Positions 15,586 through 25,147 are shown, counted from the first letter of the stretch. The stretch is 64,000 nt of DNA from Hyphomicrobiales bacterium (GCA_900473185.1 UCKU01000018.1:1-64000); one strand, 5' to 3'. Notes: generated by a model from the letters alone, not told the origin. Made by a program: numbers and translations.

Positions 15586-16455
15586 TCACTCGGGCACGTG
15601 GATCTTGTGTTTGATATGCTTGAGGTTCGCAACGATCGTAAAGGTCATGATCACCAGCAGGCACCACGAACTCCACTTGCCGATATGCACGGTCGACCAC
15701 GCGCCGATCTGGTTTGGATAGCGCCACACGCCGAAGAAGGTGCTGATATTCTCTGCCAGCCAGATGAAGAAGCCGATCAGGACGAAAGCGAGAAGCAGGG
15801 GCATCTTGCGGTCTTGATCATAGGGCCTGAAGATGACTGTGGTGCGCGCATAAAGACCGAGCGTGCAGGCGGCGATGTACCAGCGATAATCGCCGATATA
15901 GTGGTGGGTGAAGAAGTTGGCGTAGATCGCCAATGCCGTGAGCCCGGCCATCCAGTAGGATGGATGGTGTCTTACGCGCAGATCAAACAGGCGCCAGGCC
16001 TGGATGACATAGCTGCCGACGGCCGCGTACATGAAGCCGGAAAAGAGCGGAACGCCGAAGAGCTTCGTATAGGCGAAATCCGGATAGCTCCAGGACTGGA
16101 TGCTACCGGACGTCTTGAAGACCTCCAATGCAAAACCGACCACATGGAAGACGGAGATCGCCTTCAACTCATCGATGGTTTCGAGTTTTGCCCAGACCAT
16201 CCAGGCCTGGATTGCAAGAGCGATAATCAGAAGCAGATCGTAGCGCGGGATACCGACGAGGCCTGCGCGCGGCACCAGAAAAACCGACAGAAAAAACAGA
16301 CCCGCGAAGAGGCATGCCCGGGCTTCCTTGACGCCGAAATAGAAGAATTCGACAACGAAGCGTTCGATGCCATTGCGCGGAAGATCGGCCGGTCGGTCGA
16401 TCAGATGCTTGTCCAGTAGAGGGAGAAATCCTTGAAGCGCGGCAACTTTCGGCAT
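15586..16455 (-). CDS. DUF817 family membrane protein
   Basis: Integral membrane protein of 289 aa with about eight hydrophobic segments. Conserved-looking stretches include EFFYFGVKEARACLF near residue 35, SWSYPDFAYTKLFGVPLFSGFMYAAVG mid-protein and FFIWLAENISTFFGVWRYPNQ near the end. It resembles the DUF817 family, whose function is unknown to me. It stands alone, convergent with rplQ and divergent from the small membrane protein at 16598. Confidence 0.75.
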   Translation of the reverse strand: MPKVAALQGFLPLLDKHLIDRPADLPRNGIERFVVEFFYFGVKEARACLFAGLFFLSVFLVPRAGLVGIPRYDLLLIIALAIQAWMVWAKLETIDELKAISVFHVVGFALEVFKTSGSIQSWSYPDFAYTKLFGVPLFSGFMYAAVGSYVIQAWRLFDLRVRHHPSYWMAGLTALAIYANFFTHHYIGDYRWYIAACTLGLYARTTVIFRPYDQDRKMPLLLAFVLIGFFIWLAENISTFFGVWRYPNQIGAWSTVHIGKWSSWCLLVIMTFTIVANLKHIKHKIHVPE

Positions 16456-16597
16456 GTTCTTGCGAGTGATCCCGAGACTCGTTTCAAAGCAATAGGAAGC
16501 TATCAGGCTCGGTTACGCTAGGACAGCACCAGCTTGATAATTTGCTGCTTCGCGATTAGGCGTTCAAATCAGTTGAGATCATGGTGGTCGATTACAA

Positions 16598-17023
16598 TTG
16601 AGCGGAACGATTCAAGGCAGGCAGTTGCAGCGCCTCGCAGCCCTATTCCTGATCACCATTTCCGGCCTGCTGCTCAGGCGCTTCGGCTACTCTGTCGATC
16701 TGCCCTTCGTCGTCGTCAAATATGGTGGTTCGCTGCTTTGGGGATCGATGGTGTATTTCCTGCTGGCATTTGCTGTTGGAGGCCTTTGTGCAAGATCTCG
16801 GCCTGCGGGAATTGCCACTATCGCACTCGCTATCGCCATCTGTGTTGAGCTCTTCCGGCTCTACCACACCCCCTGGCTCGAGGCCTTCAGATTGACGACC
16901 GCAGGCGCCTTACTGCTTGGGCGGGTCTTCTCGCTCTGGAATATTGTCGCATACGCTTTCGGAATAGCGGCCGCCTGTGCGCTTGATCCAGTGCGCAGGC
17001 AATCATCGCCTTCGAGGCCTTAA
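16598..17023 (+). CDS. DUF2809-like small membrane protein
   Basis: About 141 aa with four or five hydrophobic helices. The motif VELFRLYHTPWLEAFRLT followed by LLGRVFSLWNIVAYAFG is typical of DUF2809 proteins, which have no known role. The start is uncertain: TTG 16598 gives the longest form, while TTG 16625 lies just after AAGGCAGG and would give a protein beginning at LQRLAALFL. It is convergent with msrQ. Confidence 0.65.
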   Translation: MSGTIQGRQLQRLAALFLITISGLLLRRFGYSVDLPFVVVKYGGSLLWGSMVYFLLAFAVGGLCARSRPAGIATIALAIAICVELFRLYHTPWLEAFRLTTAGALLLGRVFSLWNIVAYAFGIAAACALDPVRRQSSPSRP

Positions 17024-17030
17024 CGCGGCT

Positions 17031-17693
17031 TTACGAAGCCGATGAAGCCACGGCACCGCCGCCACGTGCTCGTCCTTGCCCCTTCTTCCGGCTCCGCCCG
17101 GTCGGCTTGTAGGAGCGATAGAGGATCAGCGCGATGATCAGCCCCACATAAATATACTGTTCGAGACCGAGGATCTTCGTGGACAGTGCAAAGTGCAGCG
17201 CGGCGCAGGCACCGATGATGTAGATGAGGCGATGCAGCCAAATCCAGTTCTTGCCGAGCCGGCGGATCGAGAAATTATTGGACGTGACTGCGAGCGGTAC
17301 CAGCATCGCCAGTGCGCCCATGCCGAACATGATGAAGGGGCGCTTCACCACATCGTTGATGACGGCCGCGATATCCAGCGCCTGATCGAGCACCATGTAG
17401 ACGGTGAAATGCATCAATGCGTAGTAGAAGGTCAGAAGGCCGAGCGCGCGGCGATAACGCAGATAGTTCCAGCCGAGGAGATCGCGGGCAGGGGTGACGG
17501 CAAGCGTCAGGATCAGGAAACGGATCGTCCAGATGCCCAGGAACAGCTCGAAGGTTTTCACCGGATCGGCACCGAGTTGATTCGTCGCGCCGAGATAGAA
17601 ATACCAGGCGGCGGGCACGAGTCCGACGACATAGAGCAGCCAGACGGACGCCGGCTGCCAGCGCTTCGGAATGGCGAGCGAAAACGCCGTCAT
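17031..17693 (-). CDS. msrQ: MsrQ heme-binding membrane subunit
   Basis: MsrQ (220 aa, formerly YedZ) is a b-type cytochrome of the inner membrane that passes electrons from the quinone pool to periplasmic MsrP. Six hydrophobic segments and several membrane histidines (for example LMHFTVYMVLD and WLHRLIYIIG) fit the ferric-reductase-like fold. Its ATG shares one base with the msrP stop, so the two genes are translationally coupled. The C-terminus is rich in Arg, Lys and Gly. Confidence 0.92.
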   Translation of the reverse strand: MTAFSLAIPKRWQPASVWLLYVVGLVPAAWYFYLGATNQLGADPVKTFELFLGIWTIRFLILTLAVTPARDLLGWNYLRYRRALGLLTFYYALMHFTVYMVLDQALDIAAVINDVVKRPFIMFGMGALAMLVPLAVTSNNFSIRRLGKNWIWLHRLIYIIGACAALHFALSTKILGLEQYIYVGLIIALILYRSYKPTGRSRKKGQGRARGGGAVASSAS

Positions 17694-18640
17694 CAGAAAT
17701 TGACCCTCAGATCCATGCCGTTATAAAGGCTGGCAACTTCGTCGGCATAGCCGTTGAAGGGCAGGGTGGGGTGGCGGTTGGCGCCGAAGAAACCGCTTTC
17801 GCCGATGCGCCGCTCGGTCGCCTGGCTCCAGCGCGGATGGTCGACTGCAGGATTGACGTTGGCATAGAAGCCGTATTCTTGCGGGTTTGTCACCTGCCAG
17901 GTATTCTTCGGCTGCTGATCGGTGAGCGTGATGCGCACGATCGACTTGATGCCCTTGAAACCATACTTCCACGGCACGACGAGGCGCACCGGCGCGCCAT
18001 TCTGGTTCGGCAGCGTTTCGCCATAGAGCCCGACGGCGAGCAGCGTCAGCGGGTGGTGTGCCTCGTCCATGCGCAGGCCCTCCACATAGGGCCAGTTCAG
18101 CGACTGGAAGAGGCCGGCCTGGCCGGGCATTTCCTCGGGCCGCACGACGGTCTCGAAGGCGACATATTTGGCGCTGCCCTGCGGCTCCACCTTGTCGAGA
18201 AGTGAAGCAAGCGGAAAGCCGTTCCACGGAATGACCATCGACCAGGCTTCCACGCAGCGCATGCGATAGACGCGCTCCTCGATCGGGAACTCCTTCATCA
18301 GCGCCTCGATATCGAAAGTGCCTGGCTTGTTGACCATGCCATCGACCTTGATCGTCCAGGGCAGCGGCTTGAACTTGCCGGAAAGCGCTGCGGGATCACC
18401 CTTGTCGAGGCCGAATTCATAGAAGTTATTGTAGGTGGTCACGTCCTTGATCGGCGTCAACTTCTCATCGACCGTGTACTTGCTCTTGACGGTCGTAAGC
18501 GCCGCGGCACTCGCCTTGCCAGCGCCGTAGAGCGCGATCGCGCCAAACGTCGCAGCGCCGAGAAATTCCCTGCGCTTCAGGTAAATCTCGCGCGGCGTGA
18601 TTTCCGGGGAGCGGATTTTGGGCGGACGATAGGCTGGCAT
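17693..18640 (-). CDS. msrP: MsrP methionine sulfoxide reductase, catalytic subunit
   Basis: MsrP (315 aa, formerly YedY) is a molybdopterin enzyme that repairs oxidised methionines in periplasmic proteins. A twin-arginine signal is visible at about residues 23-45 (KRREFLGAATFGAIALYGAG), so it is exported folded. The molybdenum-ligand cysteine lies in RMRCVEAWSMVIPW. ATG 18640 follows GGAGGAATTCGAT. It forms an operon with msrQ. Confidence 0.94.
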   Translation of the reverse strand: MPAYRPPKIRSPEITPREIYLKRREFLGAATFGAIALYGAGKASAAALTTVKSKYTVDEKLTPIKDVTTYNNFYEFGLDKGDPAALSGKFKPLPWTIKVDGMVNKPGTFDIEALMKEFPIEERVYRMRCVEAWSMVIPWNGFPLASLLDKVEPQGSAKYVAFETVVRPEEMPGQAGLFQSLNWPYVEGLRMDEAHHPLTLLAVGLYGETLPNQNGAPVRLVVPWKYGFKGIKSIVRITLTDQQPKNTWQVTNPQEYGFYANVNPAVDHPRWSQATERRIGESGFFGANRHPTLPFNGYADEVASLYNGMDLRVNF

Positions 18641-18961
18641 ATCGAATTCCTCCTGGGCGGGGCGGCCCGTGTGAATCTTTAGACGCAGATAGCGCGCTTC
18701 GGATCAGTGTGTATGCCTTGAATCTTAGGGACGAAAAGCCAATTTTTTGTGTTCGTCCGTGATGGAATAGACCGTAACAAAAGTGCCCTAGTATCCGTAT
18801 ATGCCTGATGGTGCCGCCCGTACCGCTTTGGGCATTCCCGGTAGTGACAGCTTGGGCCGATTGGATTAGGACAATTCCAAAAAGCAGCGACTGCCCGGCC
18901 TTCGCAAATCCCTTGCCGCCCCGCATCGCCAGACAATTCCTGGATATTGAGGAAGACACCG
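18641..18961. other. Divergent intergenic region msrP-ilvD
   Basis: No gene was seen in these 321 bases. It must carry the promoters of msrPQ (leftward) and ilvD (rightward). I found no hairpin leader, riboswitch or clear operator. Confidence 0.5.
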
Positions 18962-20800
18962 ATGCCAGCTTATCGTTCCAGAACCACGACCCACGGCCGC
19001 AACATGGCAGGCGCGCGCGGCCTTTGGCGCGCCACGGGCATGAAGGATTCGGATTTCGGCAAGCCGATCATCGCCGTGGTGAACTCCTTCACACAGTTCG
19101 TCCCCGGCCACGTTCACCTCAAGGATCTCGGCCAGCTCGTCGCCCGCGAAATCGAAGCGGCCGGCGGCGTTGCCAAGGAGTTCAACACGATCGCCGTCGA
19201 CGATGGCATCGCCATGGGTCATGACGGCATGCTCTATTCGCTCCCCTCGCGTGAGCTGATCGCCGACAGCGTCGAATACATGGTCAACGCCCACTGCGCC
19301 GATGCCATGGTCTGCATCTCCAATTGCGACAAGATCACCCCCGGCATGCTGATGGCTTCGCTGCGCCTCAACATACCCACGGTCTTCGTCTCCGGCGGCC
19401 CGATGGAGGCCGGCAAGGTCGTCCTGCATGGCAAGACGCATGCGCTCGACCTCGTCGATGCCATGGTCGCTGCTGCCGACGACAAGATCTCCGATGAAGA
19501 CGTCAAGATCATCGAGCGTTCGGCCTGTCCGACCTGCGGTTCATGCTCCGGCATGTTTACCGCAAACTCCATGAACTGCCTGACGGAAGCGCTCGGTCTG
19601 TCGCTGCCCGGCAACGGCTCGACGCTTGCAACGCACGCCGACCGCAAGCGGCTCTTTGTCGAGGCCGGCCACCTGATCGTCGATCTCGCTCGCCGCTATT
19701 ACGAGCAGGAAGATGAAAAGACCCTGCCACGTGTCATCGCCTCGAAACAGGCGTTTGAGAATGCCATGACGCTTGATATTGCCATGGGCGGCTCCACCAA
19801 CACCGTTCTGCACATTCTGGCGGCTGCGCATGAGGGCGAGGTGGATTTTACCATGGCCGACATCGATGCACTGTCGCGCCGCGTTCCCTGCCTCTCCAAG
19901 GTCGCACCAGCCAAGTCCGACGTGCACATGGAAGATGTTCACCGCGCAGGCGGCATCATGTCGATTCTCGGCGAGCTCGATAAGGGCGGCCTGCTCAATC
20001 GTGACTGCCCGACCGTCCATGCCGAAACGCTCGGCGATGCGATCGACCGTTGGGATATCACGCGTACCAACAGCGATACTGTGCGCAACTTCTACCGTGC
20101 GGCACCGGGCGGCATCCCGACACAGGTTGCCTTCAGCCAGGAAGCCCGCTGGGACGAACTTGATACCGACCGCGTTGGCGGTGTCATCCGTTCCGTCGAA
20201 CATCCCTTCTCCAAGGATGGCGGCCTTGCTGTCCTCAAGGGTAATCTGGCGGTCGATGGCTGCATCGTGAAGACCGCCGGTGTCGATGAATCGATCCTGA
20301 AATTCTCTGGCCCGGCCCGCGTTTTCGAAAGCCAGGATGCTTCCGTCAAGGCGATCCTCGCCAATGAGGTCAAGGCCGGCGATGTCGTCGTGATCCGCTA
20401 CGAAGGCCCCAAGGGCGGCCCCGGCATGCAGGAAATGCTCTATCCGACGAGTTATCTGAAGTCGAAGGGCCTCGGCAAGGCGTGTGCGCTGATCACCGAC
20501 GGCCGGTTCTCCGGCGGCACCTCCGGTCTTTCGATCGGCCATGCTTCGCCGGAAGCGGCAAACGGCGGCACGATCGGCTTGGTGCGCGAAGGCGACATGA
20601 TCGACATCGACATTCCGAACCGGACGATCAGCCTGCGCGTCGGCGACGAGGAACTTGCCGCCCGTCGCGCCGAGCAGGATCAGAAGGGCTGGCATCCGGC
20701 CGAGCCGCGCAAGCGCAATGTTTCGACCGCGCTCAAGGCTTATGCGGCCTTTGCAACCAGCGCCGATCGTGGCGCGGTTCGCGACCTGAACGCGCGCTGA
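18962..20800 (+). CDS. ilvD: Dihydroxy-acid dehydratase
   Basis: IlvD (612 aa) dehydrates dihydroxy-acids in valine, isoleucine and leucine synthesis, using an Fe-S cluster. Cluster cysteines appear in CISNCDKITPGM and SCPTCGSCSGMFTANS, and the C-terminal GRFSGGTSGLSIGH is present. ATG 18962 (MPAYRSRTTTHGRNMAG) follows GAGGAAG; a TTG 15 nt upstream is less likely. A strong bidirectional terminator follows. Confidence 0.97.
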   Translation: MPAYRSRTTTHGRNMAGARGLWRATGMKDSDFGKPIIAVVNSFTQFVPGHVHLKDLGQLVAREIEAAGGVAKEFNTIAVDDGIAMGHDGMLYSLPSRELIADSVEYMVNAHCADAMVCISNCDKITPGMLMASLRLNIPTVFVSGGPMEAGKVVLHGKTHALDLVDAMVAAADDKISDEDVKIIERSACPTCGSCSGMFTANSMNCLTEALGLSLPGNGSTLATHADRKRLFVEAGHLIVDLARRYYEQEDEKTLPRVIASKQAFENAMTLDIAMGGSTNTVLHILAAAHEGEVDFTMADIDALSRRVPCLSKVAPAKSDVHMEDVHRAGGIMSILGELDKGGLLNRDCPTVHAETLGDAIDRWDITRTNSDTVRNFYRAAPGGIPTQVAFSQEARWDELDTDRVGGVIRSVEHPFSKDGGLAVLKGNLAVDGCIVKTAGVDESILKFSGPARVFESQDASVKAILANEVKAGDVVVIRYEGPKGGPGMQEMLYPTSYLKSKGLGKACALITDGRFSGGTSGLSIGHASPEAANGGTIGLVREGDMIDIDIPNRTISLRVGDEELAARRAEQDQKGWHPAEPRKRNVSTALKAYAAFATSADRGAVRDLNAR

Positions 20801-20820
20801 GCGAACAACCTCTCAAACTG

Positions 20821-20855
20821 AAGACCCACTGATTAAAAGTCAGTGGGTCTTTTCA
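20821..20855. terminator. Bidirectional terminator ilvD / GFA gene
   Basis: Perfect 12-bp stem (20821-20832 with 20840-20851, arms AAGACCCACTGA and its complement) with A-rich and T-rich flanks. It serves convergent genes on both strands. Confidence 0.9.
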
Positions 20856-20858
20856 TGT

Positions 20859-21263
20859 TCAGAGATGCCGCGTTTCCGCAGGCACGGTCCACCAGCTGTT
20901 GTTCCTGCCATCATAATATTGCAACGGCGCCTCGACGAGTTCGGCAGGATCGAGATCGTCAAGGCAGGCGAGATTGATCGACACATAGGCGCCACCCATC
21001 GCCTCGATATAACCGTCGCCATAAGCCGGTACTCCGCAATTGGCGCAGAAGCGGTGATGACCGGAGAAAGTGCCGAACTGGTAATCGCTGATACCGGTTT
21101 CCTCGCACAGCAGGCGAAAGTCCTTGGGCTTGATATTGGTGCCCCAGTAGCGGAGCTTCCAGCAGATCGAGCAATTGCACTTTCCCGTCCCGGCCTGAAT
21201 GTCGATATCGGCCTCGTAGCGGATCCGGCCGCAATGGCAGCTTCCATGATAGGTCTTCTTCAT
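20859..21263 (-). CDS. GFA family zinc protein (CENP-V/GFA domain)
   Basis: 134 aa with the GFA-domain cysteine pattern: GSCHCGRIRYE at the N-terminus, CNCSICWK in the middle and FCANCGVPAYGDG later. The family is named after glutathione-dependent formaldehyde-activating enzyme, but most members have unknown substrates. ATG 21263 follows AAGGAGGAGCAT; a longer frame open to 21734 overlaps marR and is rejected. It is divergent from the MarR gene with two operators between them, so MarR probably controls it. Confidence 0.85.
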   Translation of the reverse strand: MKKTYHGSCHCGRIRYEADIDIQAGTGKCNCSICWKLRYWGTNIKPKDFRLLCEETGISDYQFGTFSGHHRFCANCGVPAYGDGYIEAMGGAYVSINLACLDDLDPAELVEAPLQYYDGRNNSWWTVPAETRHL

Positions 21264-21293
21264 ATGCTCCTCCTTGCGCATAGCCATGTGATA

Positions 21294-21309
21294 TGACAAC
21301 ATATTGTCA
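21294..21309. promoter_or_regulatory. Putative MarR operator 1
   Basis: TGACAACATATTGTCA, a near-perfect palindrome with TGACAA/TTGTCA arms. It lies 31 nt upstream of the GFA start codon and is the exact reverse complement of operator 2. Confidence 0.7.
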
Positions 21310-21320
21310 TTATCAATGAA

Positions 21321-21336
21321 TGACAATATGTTGTCA
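21321..21336. promoter_or_regulatory. Putative MarR operator 2
   Basis: TGACAATATGTTGTCA ends two bases before the marR ATG, occupying the place where a ribosome-binding site would be. The centres of the two operators are 27 bp apart. Autorepression and co-repression of the GFA gene are likely. Confidence 0.7.
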
Positions 21337-21338
21337 AT

Positions 21339-21797
21339 ATGATCAAGAAACGAACGCCTGAAGGCGATGCCTTTGCCGCTCTTTCCATCGCCGTGATCCG
21401 GCTCTCGGCCCACTTGCAGACGGAAGGCGATGCGCTTGCCAGGCCCGCGGGGCAGACCAGCGCGCGCTGGCAGGTGCTTGCCGCGGCCGACCATGCGCCC
21501 ATGTCGGTTGCAGATGCTGCGCGTGCGCTTGGCCTCGCACGTCAGGGTGTGCAGCGTATCGCCGATCTTCTGGCAGGCGAGGGGTTGATTGCCTACCGCG
21601 CCAATCCGGTCCACCAGCGCGCCAAACTCATGGAACTGACGGAGGCGGGCAAGAGCGCTCTTGCTGCTATCGCCATGCGACAGACGGTCTGGGCAAACGA
21701 ACATGGCGCCACCTACGGCGAGGACCGGCTTCACCAGGCAGCCGGTATCATCAACGAAATGATCGCCGATTTCCAGAGCGGAAGAGATCAGGGCTGA
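21339..21797 (+). CDS. MarR family transcriptional regulator
   Basis: 152 aa with a winged-helix core: the segment MSVADAARALGLARQGVQRIADLLAGEGLI (about 53-82) is the helix-turn-helix, followed by a wing ending in KLMELTEAGKS. The ATG at 21339 has no Shine-Dalgarno sequence because an operator occupies its upstream bases, so the mRNA may be leaderless or a downstream start may be used. The neighbour GFA gene is its probable target; the ligand is unknown. Confidence 0.87.
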   Translation: MIKKRTPEGDAFAALSIAVIRLSAHLQTEGDALARPAGQTSARWQVLAAADHAPMSVADAARALGLARQGVQRIADLLAGEGLIAYRANPVHQRAKLMELTEAGKSALAAIAMRQTVWANEHGATYGEDRLHQAAGIINEMIADFQSGRDQG

Positions 21798-21803
21798 ATG
21801 TTC

Positions 21804-22154
21804 TCAGAGCGGGCGATTGATGTTCTTGTAGGTCTCGCCGAGCTGCTTCAACCGATCCTGATAGGCCGCGCCAATGCAGGCGGCGTCAGCGCCACAGGCC
21901 TGCCGCTTCTTTAGCCATGTGGTCTGCTCGTCCTGCAGCGTACCGCGCGCGCCCATGGCAAGCAGACCCGACAGCAGCTCGAAGGTCGTCACCATCTTCA
22001 CATCGGCATCGTTGAGCGACCGGTCCTCACAGATCACCTTCTCATCCGGCTGCAGCTCCTTCGCATCGCAGTTGAAGCTTGCCGCCCGTACGCCATTCGG
22101 TGCAAGGGCGAAGAGCGTGGCGCAGATGACAGCGGATAGGATAGTGGTCTTCAT
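21804..22154 (-). CDS. Secreted LprI-like (DUF1311) protein
   Basis: 116 aa with a signal peptide (MKTTILSAVICATLFALAPN, cleavage likely after VRAA). The mature part has cysteines and the segment TTWLKKRQACGADAACIGAAY, typical of the lysozyme-inhibitor LprI / DUF1311 domain, and probably acts in the periplasm. The start at 22154 is chosen for the signal peptide; the frame is open to 22286. It is convergent with marR and divergent from the protease gene. Confidence 0.75.
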   Translation of the reverse strand: MKTTILSAVICATLFALAPNGVRAASFNCDAKELQPDEKVICEDRSLNDADVKMVTTFELLSGLLAMGARGTLQDEQTTWLKKRQACGADAACIGAAYQDRLKQLGETYKNINRPL

Positions 22155-22433
22155 AATCTCTCCAATTGTAAGGGCACTCTGTTTCGGCCTCACGGCAAAG
22201 ATGATGCAACTCCGTTTTACGGCAAGGATCAAACCCATCGGCCTGCTTTCAAGCTGATGTCCCTGATCGGTGACTGCGTCCGGCATTTGAGCTTAGATAT
22301 CAGTAACCTGCTTGATTTTGCTGATTCAAATTCCCAAATCCGCGATGCCTCTATCTTCCATGCTTCCGCCCTCTTTCCTTTCTAGCGTCGGGCGCTACAA
22401 CATTTTTCGTGAGAGCATTTCAAAAGGATTCCC

Positions 22434-23834
22434 ATGCAAGGCCTGTTCAAGCACGCCTCCGTTTCGCTTCTGGCACTAACGCTCCTGCTGCCCGCCTACG
22501 CCCAGGCGCAGACCAAGACCGTGCCGGAAAGCCAGATGCAGATGCAGCTTTCTTTCGCGCCGCTGGTCAAGCAGACCTCGGGCGCCGTCGTGAATGTCTA
22601 TGCTGAAAAGACCGTTCAGCGGCAGTCGCCCTTTGCCGGCGATCCCTTTTTCGAACAGTTCTTCGGCCAGCAGATGCCGAACCGATCCGAAAAGCAGTCG
22701 TCGCTCGGCTCCGGCGTCATCGTCGAGGCCAACGGTACCGTCGTGACCAACAATCACGTCGTCGAGGGTGCCGACGACATCAAGGTGGCGCTGTCGGACG
22801 GTCGCGAATTCCCCTGCAAGGTCGTTCTGCGTGACGACCGAGTCGATCTCGCGGTCTTGAAGATCGATAGCAAGGCGGATTTCCCGACACTGCCGATCGG
22901 CAATTCCGATGCGGTGGAAGTCGGCGATCTCGTGCTGGCGATCGGCAATCCTTTCGGCGTCGGCCAGACCGTCACCAGCGGCATCGTTTCGGCACTTGCC
23001 CGCAACCAGGTGGTCAAGAACGAGTTCGGCTTCTTCATCCAGACGGATGCTTCGATCAATCCCGGCAATTCCGGCGGCGCGCTGATGAACATGAAGGGCG
23101 AACTGATCGGCATCAACACCGCGATCTTTTCCCGCGGCGGCGGATCGAACGGTATCGGCTTTGCCATCCCCGCCAATCTGGTCAAGGTTTTCCTCACCTC
23201 GGCCGATTCAGGCGTCAAGTCCTTCGAGCGGCCCTATATCGGCGCTACCTTCGATCCTGTGACCTCTGAGGTCGCCGATGCGCTCGGCCTCGACAAGGCA
23301 CGCGGCGCGCTGATCGCCAAGGTCACTGCGGATAGCCCGGCAGCCAAGTCCGGCCTCAAGGCGGGCGAGGTCATCACTGCGGTTGATGGCGTCTCCGTCG
23401 AACATCCGGATGCGCTTCTCTATCGATTGACGACGGCTGGCCTTGGCAAGTCGGTCAACCTGACGGTCATGGAAAACGGACGCGAGCAGCAGATAGTGCT
23501 TGCCCTTGCCCGTGCGCCGGAAACCCAGCCTCGCGATCAGCGCACGATCGGCGGACACACGCCGTTTACTGGTGCGGTCGTGGAAAACCTTTCGCCGCGC
23601 GTGGCCGATGAGCTGAGGATGCCGCTCGATTCGGCGGGTGTGGTCATCTCCGACGTCGAGGGCGGATCCCCTGCTTCCCGGCTCGGCTTCGAGCCGAAGG
23701 ATATCATCGTCTCCATCAATGGGGCTGAAGTGAAAACCAGCCGTGACCTGCAGGAAATCGCCGATTCCGATCCCAGCCTCTGGCGGGTCGAGATCGAACG
23801 CGATGGTCAGCGCATCAGGCAGTTCTTCCGATGA
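22434..23834 (+). CDS. Do-type periplasmic serine protease (DegP/DegQ family)
   Basis: 466 aa. A signal peptide (residues 1-25, ending AYAQA) is followed by a trypsin-like domain with catalytic H108 (NNHVVEGA), D138 (DLAVLK) and S213 (GNSGGAL), then two PDZ domains (about 265-355 and 375-460). It should degrade or refold misfolded envelope proteins. It overlaps rarA by 4 bp (ATGA), an operon arrangement common in Rhizobiales. Confidence 0.94.
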   Translation: MQGLFKHASVSLLALTLLLPAYAQAQTKTVPESQMQMQLSFAPLVKQTSGAVVNVYAEKTVQRQSPFAGDPFFEQFFGQQMPNRSEKQSSLGSGVIVEANGTVVTNNHVVEGADDIKVALSDGREFPCKVVLRDDRVDLAVLKIDSKADFPTLPIGNSDAVEVGDLVLAIGNPFGVGQTVTSGIVSALARNQVVKNEFGFFIQTDASINPGNSGGALMNMKGELIGINTAIFSRGGGSNGIGFAIPANLVKVFLTSADSGVKSFERPYIGATFDPVTSEVADALGLDKARGALIAKVTADSPAAKSGLKAGEVITAVDGVSVEHPDALLYRLTTAGLGKSVNLTVMENGREQQIVLALARAPETQPRDQRTIGGHTPFTGAVVENLSPRVADELRMPLDSAGVVISDVEGGSPASRLGFEPKDIIVSINGAEVKTSRDLQEIADSDPSLWRVEIERDGQRIRQFFR

Positions 23835-25147
23835 GTGATGACCTCTTCGCGCCACGTGTTCCGGAAGAGGTCGCCAGCCGGCGGCCGCTTGCCGATCGTC
23901 TGCGGCCGAAGACGCTTGGCGAAGTCACCGGTCAGGAACATCTGACCGGTGAGGATGGCGTTCTGCGCCGGATGATCGAGAGCGGCTCTCTCGGCTCCAT
24001 GATTTTCTGGGGGCCGCCCGGAACCGGTAAGACGACCGTCGCGCGACTGCTGTCGGGCGAGGCGGGCCTGGCATTCGAACAGATCTCGGCGATCTTCTCC
24101 GGTGTTGCCGATCTCAAGAAGGTGTTCGAGGCCGCCCGCATGCGCCGCATGGACGGCCGCCAGACGCTGCTCTTCGTGGATGAGATCCATCGCTTCAACC
24201 GCGCCCAGCAGGACAGTTTTCTGCCAGTCATGGAGGACGGCACGGTTATCCTCGTCGGCGCGACGACCGAAAACCCGTCCTTCGAGCTCAACGCCGCTCT
24301 TCTGTCGCGCGCCCGGGTGCTGACCTTCAAGTCGCATGATGAAGAGAGCCTGGAGGAATTGCTGAAACGCGCCGAGACGGTCGAGGGCAGGCCACTGCCG
24401 CTGACCGAGGACGCACGCGCCAGCCTAATCCGCATGGCTGACGGCGACGGCCGCGCGGTGCTGACGCTGGCCGAAGAAGTCTGGCGCGCCGCCCGCGAGG
24501 GCGAGACCTTCGATATAGAGGGTCTGACGCGCATCGTCCAACGCCGGGCACCCGTCTACGACAAGGCGCAGGACGGCCATTACAATCTGATCTCGGCGCT
24601 TCACAAGTCGGTCCGAGGTTCCGATCCCGATGCCGCCCTCTATTATCTCGCCCGCATGTTCGATGCCGGCGAGGATCCGCTCTATCTCGGCCGGCGGCTG
24701 GTGCGCATGGCGGTGGAGGATATCGGGCTTGCCGATCCGCAGGCGCTGGTCATCTGCAACGCCGCCAAGGATGCCTATGACTATCTCGGTTCGCCGGAAG
24801 GCGAGCTGGCGTTCGCGCAAGCCTGCGTCTATCTCGCGACCGCCCCGAAATCCAATGCCGTCTATACCGCCTTCAAGGCGGCGACGATGGCCGCCAAGCA
24901 GAATGGCTCGCTCCTGCCGCCGAAGCATATCCTCAACGCGCCGACGAAGCTGATGAAGGGCGAGGGATACGGCGAAGGCTACCGCTACGACCACGATGAG
25001 CCGGATGCATTCTCAGGTCAGGATTATTTTCCTGAAAAGATGGGCCGCCAGACTTTTTACGATCCGCCGGAACGCGGTTTCGAGCGCGAGATCCGCAAAC
25101 GGCTGGACTGGTGGGCAAAACTTCGCAAGGAGCGCAATCCTCGCTGA
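23831..25147 (+). CDS. rarA: Replication-associated recombination protein A
   Basis: RarA/MgsA (438 aa) is an AAA+ clamp-loader-like ATPase acting at stalled replication forks. Walker A GPPGTGKTT is at residues 61-69 and Walker B with DEIHRFN at about 116-122. The C-terminal tetramerisation region includes SAVYTAFKAA-like SNAVYTAFKAATMAAK. Translation is coupled to the protease gene upstream. Confidence 0.96.
   Translation: MSDDLFAPRVPEEVASRRPLADRLRPKTLGEVTGQEHLTGEDGVLRRMIESGSLGSMIFWGPPGTGKTTVARLLSGEAGLAFEQISAIFSGVADLKKVFEAARMRRMDGRQTLLFVDEIHRFNRAQQDSFLPVMEDGTVILVGATTENPSFELNAALLSRARVLTFKSHDEESLEELLKRAETVEGRPLPLTEDARASLIRMADGDGRAVLTLAEEVWRAAREGETFDIEGLTRIVQRRAPVYDKAQDGHYNLISALHKSVRGSDPDAALYYLARMFDAGEDPLYLGRRLVRMAVEDIGLADPQALVICNAAKDAYDYLGSPEGELAFAQACVYLATAPKSNAVYTAFKAATMAAKQNGSLLPPKHILNAPTKLMKGEGYGEGYRYDHDEPDAFSGQDYFPEKMGRQTFYDPPERGFEREIRKRLDWWAKLRKERNPR

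Noticed and set aside
21264..21734. N-terminal extension of the GFA protein frame
   Set aside because: It runs antisense through marR and the operators; ATG 21263 has an excellent ribosome-binding site.
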